DNA from: Mesorhizobium tamadayense
GTDB lineage: Bacteria > Pseudomonadota > Alphaproteobacteria > Rhizobiales > Rhizobiaceae
Direction of reading: 5' to 3'
Assembly: GCF_003863365.1 (NCBI RefSeq)
Contig: NZ_RQXT01000031.1
Location: 21,985-85,984, forward strand
Length of the DNA: 64,000 bases
Position numbers and translations under genes: made by a program. Positions 8,705-15,961 of the stretch are shown piece by piece (position 1 is the stretch's first letter; each line of letters opens with the position of its first letter). The notes below the pieces were generated by a model. That model was not told the DNA's origin. It saw only the letters and a list, made by a program, of their open reading frames with translations, and made no database searches.

Positions 8705-9205
8705 ATGTCCCTTCCCGAAAAAGCCTTTCCGGTCTCCTGGGACCAGTTCCACCGCGATGCCCGCGCGCTCGCCTGGCGGCTTTCCGGCGCCAACAAAGGC
8801 CAGTGGAAGGCGATCGTCTGCATCACCAGGGGCGGCCTGGTGCCCGCCGCGATCATTTCGCGCGAGCTTGGCATCCGCGTCATCGAGACGGTCTGCGTCG
8901 CCTCCTATCACGACTACACGAGCCAGGGTCAGTTGCAGGTGCTGAAGGAGATCTCCCCTTCGCTTCTTGTCGAAGACGGCGCCGGCGTCCTGATCATCGA
9001 CGACCTCACCGATACCGGCAAGACGGCCGGCATCGTGCGCGCCATGATGCCGAAGGCGCATTTCGCCACCGTCTATGCGAAGCCGAAGGGCAGGCCCCTG
9101 GTCGATACATTCGTCACCGAGGTCAGTCAGGACACCTGGATATACTTCCCGTGGGACATGGGCTTCACCTACCAGAAGCCGATCGCCGATGATCACGCCG
9201 GCTGA
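8705..9205 (+). CDS. gpt: Xanthine-guanine phosphoribosyltransferase
   Basis: A 166-residue type I phosphoribosyltransferase that joins xanthine or guanine to PRPP to give XMP or GMP. Residues near 97-110, VLIIDDLTDTGKTA, are the PRPP-binding motif. CITRGGLVPAAIISRELGIR near residues 37-56 is the loop typical of Gpt, and the C-terminal WIYFPWDMGF contains the Trp that stacks on the purine. Length is close to the usual 150-165. The start is set by GGAG ten bases before the ATG at 8705. With the adenine deaminase gene at the left edge it is a second purine-salvage function in the window. Confidence 0.92.
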   Translation: MSLPEKAFPVSWDQFHRDARALAWRLSGANKGQWKAIVCITRGGLVPAAIISRELGIRVIETVCVASYHDYTSQGQLQVLKEISPSLLVEDGAGVLIIDDLTDTGKTAGIVRAMMPKAHFATVYAKPKGRPLVDTFVTEVSQDTWIYFPWDMGFTYQKPIADDHAG

Positions 9206-9415
9206 TTCGTCGGAAGCCGCTATTTCTGTCCAGAGCCGCCGACGAACACTGTTTGCTCACAACTGAAGGCAGTCGGGCACGATATTTGCCCCAAATTAAC
9301 CCGCCCGGGTCGAACTTAACCAATCCGAGTGAAGTTTTTTACTTTTATTGTCTACGATACGTCGTAAGATTCGTTTGACGGCAAACGATTCCGGAGGCTG
9401 AGGGCAGCTTCTACG

Positions 9416-9904
9416 ATGTTGACGAGGCCAACGACGCACAACCAAATGGCCGAAAGAGTCCGACGGCTCTTCGGCAATGCGCCATGCCGCCTGCAGGTTG
9501 CAGCCTTGCCTTGGCGCGAGAATGAGAACGGCGTCGAGATCATGCTGATCACCAGCCGCGATACCGGGCGCTGGGTGCTGCCGAAAGGCTGGCCGGAGGC
9601 CAGGGAGCCTCTATGCAAAGCCGCTGCCCGCGAGGCTGGCGAGGAGGCCGGACTGCGCGGCACCGTTTCCCATCTCGAGGCCGGCCGCTATTTCTACGCC
9701 AAGGTCCTGGCATCCGGCGAGGAAGTGCCGTGCGAGGTCCTGGTATTCCCGCTCAAGGTCGACCGCGTCGCCGACCGCTGGAAGGAGAAGCGCGCGCGCA
9801 CCCGCAAATGGGTCGTCTCCGCCGAGGCCGTCCGCATGGTCAACGAGCCCGATCTTTGTCAGATCATCGCCTATTTCTGCGCCGATCCGGATAAATTCGT
9901 CTGA
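9416..9904 (+). CDS. Nudix hydrolase, DIPP-like
   Basis: A 162-residue Nudix protein. GWPEAREPLCKAAAREAGEE followed by AGL fits the Nudix box GX5EX7REUXEEXGU exactly. The flanking segments (AALPWRENENGVEIMLITSR, RWVLPKGWPE, KEKRARTRKWV) resemble the diphosphoinositol-polyphosphate phosphohydrolase branch, which in bacteria acts on dinucleoside polyphosphates or similar compounds. The substrate is inferred only from this resemblance. An alternative start at 9446 in the same frame would drop ten residues. Its 3' end is 98 bp from the broken ABC exporter gene on the other strand. Confidence 0.85.
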   Translation: MLTRPTTHNQMAERVRRLFGNAPCRLQVAALPWRENENGVEIMLITSRDTGRWVLPKGWPEAREPLCKAAAREAGEEAGLRGTVSHLEAGRYFYAKVLASGEEVPCEVLVFPLKVDRVADRWKEKRARTRKWVVSAEAVRMVNEPDLCQIIAYFCADPDKFV

Positions 9905-10002
9905 ATCATCGATCTCATAACCGCATATGCAGCCAGACGAGCGTGCCGCGCATTGCGGTGCGCAAGTATCGGTGCTTTGTTGTCGTTGCAATGCCGATTC
10001 GG

Positions 10003-10437
10003 CTAATCGAGCGCCCACATGCCCCGTGTGACCTTGCGCACGGTCGAGTCGGCGAAGCTGTCGGCGTGCCAGTCGGTCGAGAAGCGCTGGACGCGGTGGA
10101 AAGCATCGGCCGCGATGTCCGACATCATCAACGTCAATTCGACGATGCCCATGAAGGCGGCGTTGCGCAGCACGACGCCGGCCAACGCCAGCGCCATCAG
10201 CATGGAGAACGCCGTCATTGCTGCGTGCCACGCGAGCTCATCGGCGCCGGCGCTGCTGGCGACCGCGTCGACCAGCCGGCCGGAATAGAGCGGCGTCAGC
10301 ACGTCGGCGAGCGTCGAGAGCAGGAACGCGCCCATGATGAGCGACAGCCGCCATGGCTGACGGCGCCAGTGGCCGGGCGTGAAGCCGAGCACGCTGCGAA
10401 AGGCGCTCGCGCGCAGATCGATCTTGAAACGAGCCAT
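10003..10437 (-). pseudogene. ABC exporter, 5' remnant (membrane domain start only)
   Basis: 144 residues corresponding to the beginning of an MsbA-type ABC exporter: a short cytoplasmic start, a first membrane helix (LSLIMGAFLLSTLADVLTPL), the conserved YSGRLVDAV segment, a second helix and the coupling-helix region (FHRVQRFSTDWHADSFADST). A full exporter has about 600 residues with six helices and an ATPase domain carrying Walker A, signature and Walker B motifs. Here a stop follows GMWALD, and only 98 bp remain before the Nudix gene, so the rest has been deleted. It is unlikely to function alone. Confidence 0.8.
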
Positions 10438-10817
10438 GATGTCATCCGGGCGCAGAAAGGCCCGGTCCCGGTAAAGTCAAATTGGAAAACCGCGTCGACG
10501 CCCTATGGCGCCCTCTAAAAGCGGGAGGTTCAGTATGGCGCCCGCCCGGAGGCGGCGACCGGCAGCGGCAAATGCCTGTTCTGCGTGTGGCTTTCCGAAA
10601 GAGTTTCGGACGGCCGGTGCAGACCTAGGCTTCGCGGCCACGCATAACGATGTCAGTTCCTGCCATACGGTCCTCCCGGGAGGGAATCGCGGAGAGGCCC
10701 TTATAGAGGCGCCTCACCACCTCGCCAAGGCAGGCTGTCCCCAAAAAGGCATCTGGTCCAAGCAGTGCGATGAATTTGCAACAACGGCGGGTTGTGGCCG
10801 CCCGGGCATTCGGGCGC
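10438..10817. other. Intergenic region between nadE and the ABC remnant
   Basis: 380 bp with no supported protein gene of normal size. On the minus strand, upstream of the exporter remnant, it holds a 14-codon mini-ORF with a strong ribosome-binding site (10625-10666), a short hairpin (TCCGAAA/TTTCGGA around 10595-10611) and GC-rich inverted repeats around 10505-10560. This looks like the long leader of the truncated exporter gene. Confidence 0.5.
10625..10666 (-). CDS. Candidate 13-residue leader peptide
   Basis: The mini-ORF encodes MAGTDIVMRGREA. GGGAGGACC lies six to eight bases before its ATG, a stronger ribosome-binding site than most genes here have. It ends about 190 bp before the start of the exporter remnant and is followed directly by a hairpin, which is the layout of a translation-coupled attenuator. 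No such leader is known to me for this gene family; the peptide could be chance. Confidence 0.3.
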   Translation of the reverse strand: MAGTDIVMRGREA

Positions 10818-12497
10818 CTAGCCGCGGTCCCGAAACCGGTTGGTGATCGGGTATCGACGGTCGCGGCCGAAGTTCTTCTTCGTGATCTTCACGCCGGGCG
10901 CCGCCTGGCGGCGCTTGTATTCGGCGATGTAGAGCAGGTGCTCGACGCGCGTCACCGTCGCCCGGTCATGGCCGCGCGCGACGATGTCGTCGACACCCAT
11001 CTCGTTCTCCACCAGGCACTCAAGGATGTCGTCCAGCACCGGATAGGGCGGCAGCGAATCCTGGTCGGTCTGGTTCTCGCGCAGCTCCGCCGACGGCGCC
11101 TTGTCGATGATGTTCTTCGGAATGACCTCGCCCGATGGGCCGAGCGCACCCGGCGGCACATGCGCATTGCGCCAGCGCGACAGCGCGTAGACCTGCATCT
11201 TGTAGAGGTCCTTGATCGGATTGAAGCCGCCGTTCATGTCGCCATAGAGCGTGGCGTAGCCGACCGACATCTCGCTCTTGTTGCCGGTGGTGACCACCAT
11301 CGAGCCGAACTTGTTGGAGATCGCCATCAGGATCGTGCCGCGCGCGCGGCTTTGCAGGTTTTCCTCGGTGATGCCTTCCTGGGTGCCTTCGAAAAGCTGG
11401 GTGAGCGCATGCCGGAAACCTTCGACCGGCTCGGAGATCGGCACGATGTCGTAGCGGCAGCCGAGCGCGCGGGCGCAGTCCTCGGCGTCCTTCAGCGAGT
11501 CCTTCGACGTGTAGCGATAGGGCATCATGACGGTGCGCAGCCGCTCCTCGCCGAGCGCGTCGACGGCCAACGCAGCGCAGATCGCGGAATCGATGCCGCC
11601 GGAGAGGCCGAGCACCACGTTCTTGAAGCCGTTCTTGTTGACGTAGTCGCGCAGCCCGAGCATGCAGGCCCTATAGTCGGCCTCGTCCCGGTCGGGAATT
11701 TTCGACATCGGGCCTTCCGAGCAGACCCAATGGTCGCCTTTTCTCTTCCAGGTGGCGACGTCGACCGCCTCCTCGAACTGGCTCATCTGGAAGGCGAGCG
11801 TCTTATCGGCGCCGATGGCAAACGACGCGCCGTCGAAGATAAGCTCGTCCTGGCCGCCGAGCTGGTTGGCGTAGATCATCGGCAAGCCGGTTTCGATGAC
11901 CTGGCGGATGACGACCTGGTGACGGACGTCGATCTTGGCGCGGTAGTAGGGCGAGCCGTTCGGCACCAAAAGGATCTCGGCACCGCTTTCGGCCAGCGTC
12001 TCGCAGACCGCGATGTCGCCCCAGATGTCCTCGCAGATCGGGATACCGATGCGCACGCCGCGGAAATTCACCGGCCCCTGCAGCTCCGGCCCGGCCTGGA
12101 AGACACGCTTTTCGTCGAACTCGCCATAGTTCGGCAGGTCGAGCTTGTAGCGCTCGGCGACGATCTTGCCGCCATCGGCGAAGACGATCGAATTATGCGT
12201 GCCGCTCTTGCGCTTCAGCGGCGTGCCGATGATGACGCCGGGACCGCCGTCGGCGGTGTCCTTGGCGAAATCCTCAGCCGCCTTTTCGCAGGCTTTCAGG
12301 AAGGACGGCTTCAGCACCAGATCTTCCGGCGGATAGCCGGCAAGGAACAGCTCCGTGAAGAGCACGAGGTCGGCGCCCTGGCGGGCTGCATCCGCCCTCG
12401 CCTCGCGCGCCTTGGCGAGATTGCCGGCGACGTCGCCGACGGTCGGATTGAGCTGGGCGACGGCGATGCGAAGGATGTCTGGAGCGGTCTGGGTCAT
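10818..12497 (-). CDS. nadE: Glutamine-dependent NAD+ synthetase
   Basis: A 559-residue two-domain enzyme catalysing the last step of NAD synthesis: ATP-dependent amidation of nicotinic acid adenine dinucleotide with ammonia from glutamine. The N-terminal carbon-nitrogen hydrolase domain (residues about 8-250) has the Glu of LFTELFLAGYPPEDL (about 49), the Lys of ERYKLDLPNYGEF and the Cys of IPICEDIWGD as catalytic triad. The C-terminal synthetase domain has the P-loop LGLSGGIDSA (about 300) and TTGNKSEMSVGYATLYGDM. Length is typical. The gene is monocistronic by spacing, with a GATC-rich minisatellite just upstream. Confidence 0.95.
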   Translation of the reverse strand: MTQTAPDILRIAVAQLNPTVGDVAGNLAKAREARADAARQGADLVLFTELFLAGYPPEDLVLKPSFLKACEKAAEDFAKDTADGGPGVIIGTPLKRKSGTHNSIVFADGGKIVAERYKLDLPNYGEFDEKRVFQAGPELQGPVNFRGVRIGIPICEDIWGDIAVCETLAESGAEILLVPNGSPYYRAKIDVRHQVVIRQVIETGLPMIYANQLGGQDELIFDGASFAIGADKTLAFQMSQFEEAVDVATWKRKGDHWVCSEGPMSKIPDRDEADYRACMLGLRDYVNKNGFKNVVLGLSGGIDSAICAALAVDALGEERLRTVMMPYRYTSKDSLKDAEDCARALGCRYDIVPISEPVEGFRHALTQLFEGTQEGITEENLQSRARGTILMAISNKFGSMVVTTGNKSEMSVGYATLYGDMNGGFNPIKDLYKMQVYALSRWRNAHVPPGALGPSGEVIPKNIIDKAPSAELRENQTDQDSLPPYPVLDDILECLVENEMGVDDIVARGHDRATVTRVEHLLYIAEYKRRQAAPGVKITKKNFGRDRRYPITNRFRDRG

Positions 12498-12555
12498 GCA
12501 GTGGATTTAGCGTGGCGGAAATCGCCGGGCAATGCCGATCGCTTGTGCCAAACAG

Positions 12556-12654
12556 GATCGATCGCAGATCGTATCCTGATCGATCTTAGATCATATCCTG
12601 ATCGATCGTAGATCGTATCCCGATCGACGGACGCAGATCGTATCCCGATCGACC
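12556..12654. repeat. GATC-rich tandem repeat (about 22-bp units)
   Basis: Four units run head to tail: 12556-12577, 12578-12599, 12600-12621 (22 bp each) and 12622-12646 (25 bp), followed by a partial fifth at 12647. Each starts GATCGA and contains AGATCRTATCC. The units are self-complementary in part because of the GATCGATC core. It sits between nadE and the glycosylase gene, both on the minus strand. Confidence 0.9.
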
Positions 12655-12675
12655 GTGATATCTCGCCCATCAGGC

Positions 12676-13389
12676 CTAGTCGTTCATGTACTCGCTTAGC
12701 GCTTCCACGGAGCGGTTTTCGCCGATCGACATTGCCAGGATGCGCGAGATGTGCCGGCGCGGCAGCCCGGTTTCCGCGGCCCATTGGTTGATCTGGGCCT
12801 GGATTTTGTCGAGGTCCCTCTTCGAGGCCGGGCATTCGGCGATATCGAGGCCGGCGTCGCGCAACGCCGCCGCCATGTCGGCCGAAACGACGAACGCATC
12901 CCACTCCAGCCATCTGAGGAAATACTGGCCGGTGTTGCCGCCGAGCCGGCTGCCATGCTTGCCGAGATAGGCGGTCAGTCCGACCTGATCGTCGGCCGGC
13001 CAAGTGGCGAGGAATTTGCCGAAGCCGCCATGCTCCTTCGAGACGCGGTCGACAAAGGCCGCGTTGTCGCGCACCGATCTGATCTTCTGCGGGTTGCGCA
13101 CGATACGCTTGTCGGAAGCCAGCTCGTGCCAGAAATCGTCCGGCTGGAACAAAAGCCGCTTCGGCTCGAAGCCGAGGAAAGCCTCCTCGAAACCCGGCCA
13201 TTTCTGCTCAATGACACGCCAGACGAATCCGGCGGCAAAGATGCGCTCGGCCATGGTGGAGAGGATGCGGTCGTCGGGGATTTTCGCCACCGCCGCATTA
13301 TCGGGCATCGGTCCAAGCAGCGACGCCAGCGCCTCTTCCCCGCCCTTGCGCTTTGCCGCCCGGGCATGAATTTTCTGGAAGTCAGCCAT
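12676..13389 (-). CDS. DNA-3-methyladenine glycosylase I-like protein (lacks zinc ligands)
   Basis: A 237-residue protein aligned by eye with the Tag (adenine glycosylase, COG2818) family: MAERIFAAGFVWRVIEQKWP corresponds to the helix carrying the catalytic Glu of Tag, followed by the GFEEAFLGFEPKRLL and RIVRNPQKIRSVRDNA segments. The family enzyme removes 3-methyladenine from alkylated DNA. Odd points: the N-terminal RC-x-W and the C-terminal Cys/His that bind zinc in E. coli Tag are absent, and the N-terminus is instead Lys/Arg/Gly-rich. It may use another lesion or have diverged. The start at 13389 is set where family similarity and a plausible N-terminus begin; the frame is open much further upstream only because it reads through two palindromic repeats. 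Confidence 0.72.
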   Translation of the reverse strand: MADFQKIHARAAKRKGGEEALASLLGPMPDNAAVAKIPDDRILSTMAERIFAAGFVWRVIEQKWPGFEEAFLGFEPKRLLFQPDDFWHELASDKRIVRNPQKIRSVRDNAAFVDRVSKEHGGFGKFLATWPADDQVGLTAYLGKHGSRLGGNTGQYFLRWLEWDAFVVSADMAAALRDAGLDIAECPASKRDLDKIQAQINQWAAETGLPRRHISRILAMSIGENRSVEALSEYMND

Positions 13390-13454
13390 CTCTGCCCTCG
13401 CCTGTTCGGAGCAATCTATCACTTCCCGTACGGGCCGGTAGCCTCTACCTCTAT

Positions 13455-13507
13455 GAGCAATTCCAGGAAAAGTGCGTAGCGGTTTTCCGTCAGGAATTGC
13501 GTGAAAC
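13455..13507 (+). repeat. Dispersed palindromic repeat, family 1, copy B
   Basis: Begins GAGCAATTCCAGGAAAAG and continues GCGGTTTTCCGTCAGGAATTG. It is followed after five bases by copy C in the same orientation, the only tandem pair in the window. Confidence 0.85.
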
Positions 13508-13512
13508 CATAT

Positions 13513-13569
13513 GAGCAATTCCAGGAAAAGTGCATTGCGGTTTTCCACCCGCATTTGCGCGGGAACAAA
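13513..13569 (+). repeat. Dispersed palindromic repeat, family 1, copy C (degenerate)
   Basis: The first half matches copy B closely (GAGCAATTCCAGGAAAAGTG); the second half has drifted (CCACCCGCATTTGCGC), so the outer pairing is weakened. It lies 27 bp before the DUF1003 gene. Confidence 0.75.
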
Positions 13570-13596
13570 TATGCAGGCCTGAGGGATGGAGCGACC

Positions 13597-14160
13597 ATGA
13601 ACAGGACGATCGACGATCTGGCAAATCGCTGGCTGAAGCGGAAACCTGACGGTCTCACGGCCATGGAAAGCCGCGTTCTGCAAAGCGCGCTCGACCGCAC
13701 CACGGTTACACGGGACACCAACAAAGCCGTCGCCTTCCACCAGACCTATGGCGACCGCGTCGCCGACACCATCGCCCGTATCGGCGGCTCCTGGACCTTC
13801 ATCCTCGGCTTCATCGCTTTCCTGATCCTGTGGACCTCCGGCAATGCCTGGCTTTTGTCGCGCGACGCCTTCGACCCCTACCCCTTCATCTTCCTCAACC
13901 TCGTGCTCTCCATGATCGCGGCCCTGCAGGCGCCGGTGATCATGATGTCGCAGAACCGCCAGACCGAGCGCGACCGCATCGATGCCGCCCATGACTACGA
14001 GGTCAACCTGAAGGCGGAGATCGAGATCATGGCTCTGCATGAGAAGCTCGACGAATTGCGCCACAGCGAGATCGTCGGTATGCGCGACGAGATCCTGCGC
14101 ATGGCCGAGCAGATCAGGCGGATCGACGAGAAACTGACTGCGGGGTCGGCGACCCGATGA
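13597..14160 (+). CDS. DUF1003 family membrane protein
   Basis: A 187-residue protein with the DUF1003 layout: a soluble N-terminus, two membrane helices (about residues 68-86 and 100-122; ILGFIAFLILWTSGNAWLL and FPYPF-type linker FIFLNLVLSMIAALQAPVIMM) and the strongly conserved MMSQNRQTERDR that follows the second helix. The C-terminal third is a predicted amphipathic helix rich in Glu and Arg. Function is unknown. The ATG at 13597 has GGATGGAG upstream. Its stop overlaps the start of the DedA gene (ATGA), indicating translational coupling. Confidence 0.85.
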   Translation: MNRTIDDLANRWLKRKPDGLTAMESRVLQSALDRTTVTRDTNKAVAFHQTYGDRVADTIARIGGSWTFILGFIAFLILWTSGNAWLLSRDAFDPYPFIFLNLVLSMIAALQAPVIMMSQNRQTERDRIDAAHDYEVNLKAEIEIMALHEKLDELRHSEIVGMRDEILRMAEQIRRIDEKLTAGSATR

Positions 14161-14765
14161 CCGAGGTCATCCACCGTCTCATCGAGCAATACGGGCTGAT
14201 CGCAGTCTTCCTCGGCTGCGTCGCAGAGGGTGAAAGCGCCGCCATCCTCGGCGGCTTCTTCGCGCATCAGCAGGTTTTCGTGCTCTGGCAGGCTTTCCTG
14301 GCTGCCTTTCTCGGCGCCTTCGCCGGCGATACCTTGTTCTTCACCCTCGGCCGCAGCTTTGCCGACCATCCCTATGTCGTCAGGTTGCGCAAGCGGCCTG
14401 GTTTCAGCCACGCCTACCGGCTGCTCAACACCCATCCCAACATTTACGTGCTGACGAACCGCTACATCTACGGGATGCGCCTTGTTGGCGGCATCGCCGC
14501 CGGGCTTTCGACCGTGTCGGTGCCGCGCTTCGTCATCCTGAACGCGATCTCATCGGCAGTCTGGGCGGCCCTGTTCGGCACCGTCGGTTATGTCTTCGGA
14601 TTGGGCGCGGAACGCATGGTCGGCCAGGCGTTTGCCCACCACGAGCGCCTGCTCATCGCACTGGCCGTTGGTCTCAGCGTCGCGGTGCTTGCCTGGCTGG
14701 TCGCCCACCACTTCGCCGGAAAGGAGCGCGCAAAGGATGCAAACGAGGGTGGGGCGGAATCCTAA
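14157..14765 (+). CDS. DedA/VTT family inner-membrane protein
   Basis: A 202-residue polytopic membrane protein. GCVAEGESAAILGGFFAHQ has the acidic residue and Gly-rich reentrant loop of the DedA (VTT/SNARE-associated) family, and NRYIYGMRLVGGIAAG is the conserved arginine-containing motif in the second half. DedA proteins flip or recycle lipid carriers such as undecaprenyl phosphate or phosphatidylethanolamine and support membrane homeostasis. Start overlaps the DUF1003 stop by four bases, so the two form an operon and may act together in the membrane. Confidence 0.87.
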   Translation: MTEVIHRLIEQYGLIAVFLGCVAEGESAAILGGFFAHQQVFVLWQAFLAAFLGAFAGDTLFFTLGRSFADHPYVVRLRKRPGFSHAYRLLNTHPNIYVLTNRYIYGMRLVGGIAAGLSTVSVPRFVILNAISSAVWAALFGTVGYVFGLGAERMVGQAFAHHERLLIALAVGLSVAVLAWLVAHHFAGKERAKDANEGGAES

Positions 14766-14771
14766 AGCTGG

Positions 14772-14797
14772 CCGATCCGTGCTTACGGATCAGATCG
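14772..14797. terminator. Hairpin between convergent genes
   Basis: GATCCGT (14774-14780) pairs with ACGGATC (14785-14791) around a GCTT loop, between the DedA stop and the convergent dgkA stop. There is no T-run, so it would be a weak or factor-dependent terminator serving either direction. Confidence 0.3.
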
Positions 14798-15149
14798 GCG
14801 CGCCAATGATGCGCTCGATTATGGCGATGCCCCAGACCCCGCCTGCGATCACGATCGAAATCAGCACGGCCAGCGAGCCGCAATCCTTGGCGAGTTGTAT
14901 GTCGATGTGGAACTCGCGGGAAATGGCGTCGCACGCCGCCTCGATGCCGGTGTTGAGCACCTCGACCATAATCAGGAGCAGGACCGCGCCGACCAGCAAG
15001 GCATAGCCGCGCCAGGAGACCGAGATGAACCAGCCGGCCGGCAGGGCAAGCGCGAGCAGCAACAGCTCCTGCTGGAATGCTGTCTCCGTGGCGGCCAGCC
15101 TACGGAAGGCCCGCACCGAATTGACGAAAGCATCGACCAGCCGCTGCAT
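14790..15149 (-). CDS. dgkA: Diacylglycerol kinase
   Basis: A 119-residue inner-membrane protein of the small DgkA family, which phosphorylates diacylglycerol to phosphatidic acid and so recycles lipid by-products. The family pattern is present: amphipathic N-terminal helix (MQRLVDAFVNSVRAFRRL), ETAFQQELLLLALALPAG with the conserved Glu and Gln-Glu pair, and VEVLNTGIEAACDAIS, the active-site signature. Three membrane helices are visible. I use the ATG at 15149 because it gives the usual family length and has AGGA close upstream; a start at 15239 would add a Pro/Arg-rich tail without similarity. Confidence 0.9.
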   Translation of the reverse strand: MQRLVDAFVNSVRAFRRLAATETAFQQELLLLALALPAGWFISVSWRGYALLVGAVLLLIMVEVLNTGIEAACDAISREFHIDIQLAKDCGSLAVLISIVIAGGVWGIAIIERIIGAPI

Positions 15150-15225
15150 TTCCTGCCCTCTTCGAGTCCTCGGCAGGGGATATCGCAATGGCCGGATCAA
15201 GGGAATAAGGCAGCCGTCCCAAAAA

Positions 15226-15645
15226 TCATTCATTCGCAACCTTGATCGATGGCGTCGACTTCTCGAACTGCGGCAGTCCGTCGTCGATGGCGTAGTAGTC
15301 GCCCTTATCGCCGACGAAGATGTGGCTTTCGGCCGAAAGACCGGTTGGCTTGTCGAACGACCCGGCCATGATCGAGATGGTGTCCAGTTCGCTATGCTTC
15401 CAGAAAAGCACCGAGCCGCAATTACGGCAGAAGCCGCGTTTCGCCACGCCGGATGCGCCGTACCAGCTAAGCGCGTCGGCTCCTTCTATGTCGATCTCGG
15501 CATCCTTTGAGGAGGTCGCGGCAACGAAATGGCCGGTTTGCTTGCGGCATTGCGAGCAATGGCAATAGATCACCCCGCGCAACGGCCCTCTCGTCCTGAA
15601 GCGCACCGCTCCACACAGGCACGATCCACTGTGACTTTCGTCCAT
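15226..15645 (-). CDS. GFA family (glutathione-dependent formaldehyde-activating-like) protein
   Basis: A 139-residue zinc-binding protein of the Mss4-like GFA family. SGSCLCGAVRF supplies the first Cys pair, YCHCSQCRKQTG the next three cysteines and GFCRNCGSVLFWK the last pair: the arrangement that binds two zinc ions in Gfa. Most relatives are not proven formaldehyde-glutathione synthases and simply carry the fold, so the function is open. I start at 15645 because GGAGG lies five bases before that ATG; the upstream ATG at 15663 has no such site. Confidence 0.85.
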   Translation of the reverse strand: MDESHSGSCLCGAVRFRTRGPLRGVIYCHCSQCRKQTGHFVAATSSKDAEIDIEGADALSWYGASGVAKRGFCRNCGSVLFWKHSELDTISIMAGSFDKPTGLSAESHIFVGDKGDYYAIDDGLPQFEKSTPSIKVANE

Positions 15646-15961
15646 CCCGGCCTCCTTCGACATCGTTCGCCTCGATCGTTGCCGGACAAGATTCCAGTTT
15701 TGCGCTCGCCCGGCATGGGCAAATGCGACACCGAAGAGCCGCTATTCGAAAGCCGTTTCTGCACCGAATTGCACCCTGTGGTAGCGGAAACGATGAAATG
15801 CAGGATATTAAGGAAACTTTAGCGCGACTGCATCTATGACTCCTGCAAGCGATGGTCGTATTGGGGACGCGCCCTCGCATTCGCAATTCTGATTCAATCC
15901 CCGTGTTGGCGGCTCCCGGCGTGGCAGGTCTCCGGTCGCACTGAAGGGTAGTGAACAGACT
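15646..15961. other. Divergent intergenic region before the diguanylate cyclase gene
   Basis: 316 bp between the GFA gene (leftward) and the diguanylate cyclase gene (rightward), so it must hold promoters for both. An AT-rich stretch at 15790-15825 (AAATGCAGGATATTAAGGAA) is the most promoter-like part. I find no convincing -35/-10 pair, RNA gene or repeat. Confidence 0.5.

Noticed and set aside
10770..12611. 613-codon open frame antisense to nadE
   Set aside because: nadE on the other strand is complete with both catalytic domains; the antisense product has no recognisable motif.
12556..12654. Possible CRISPR array
   Set aside because: The units are contiguous without unique spacers, and no cas gene is near.
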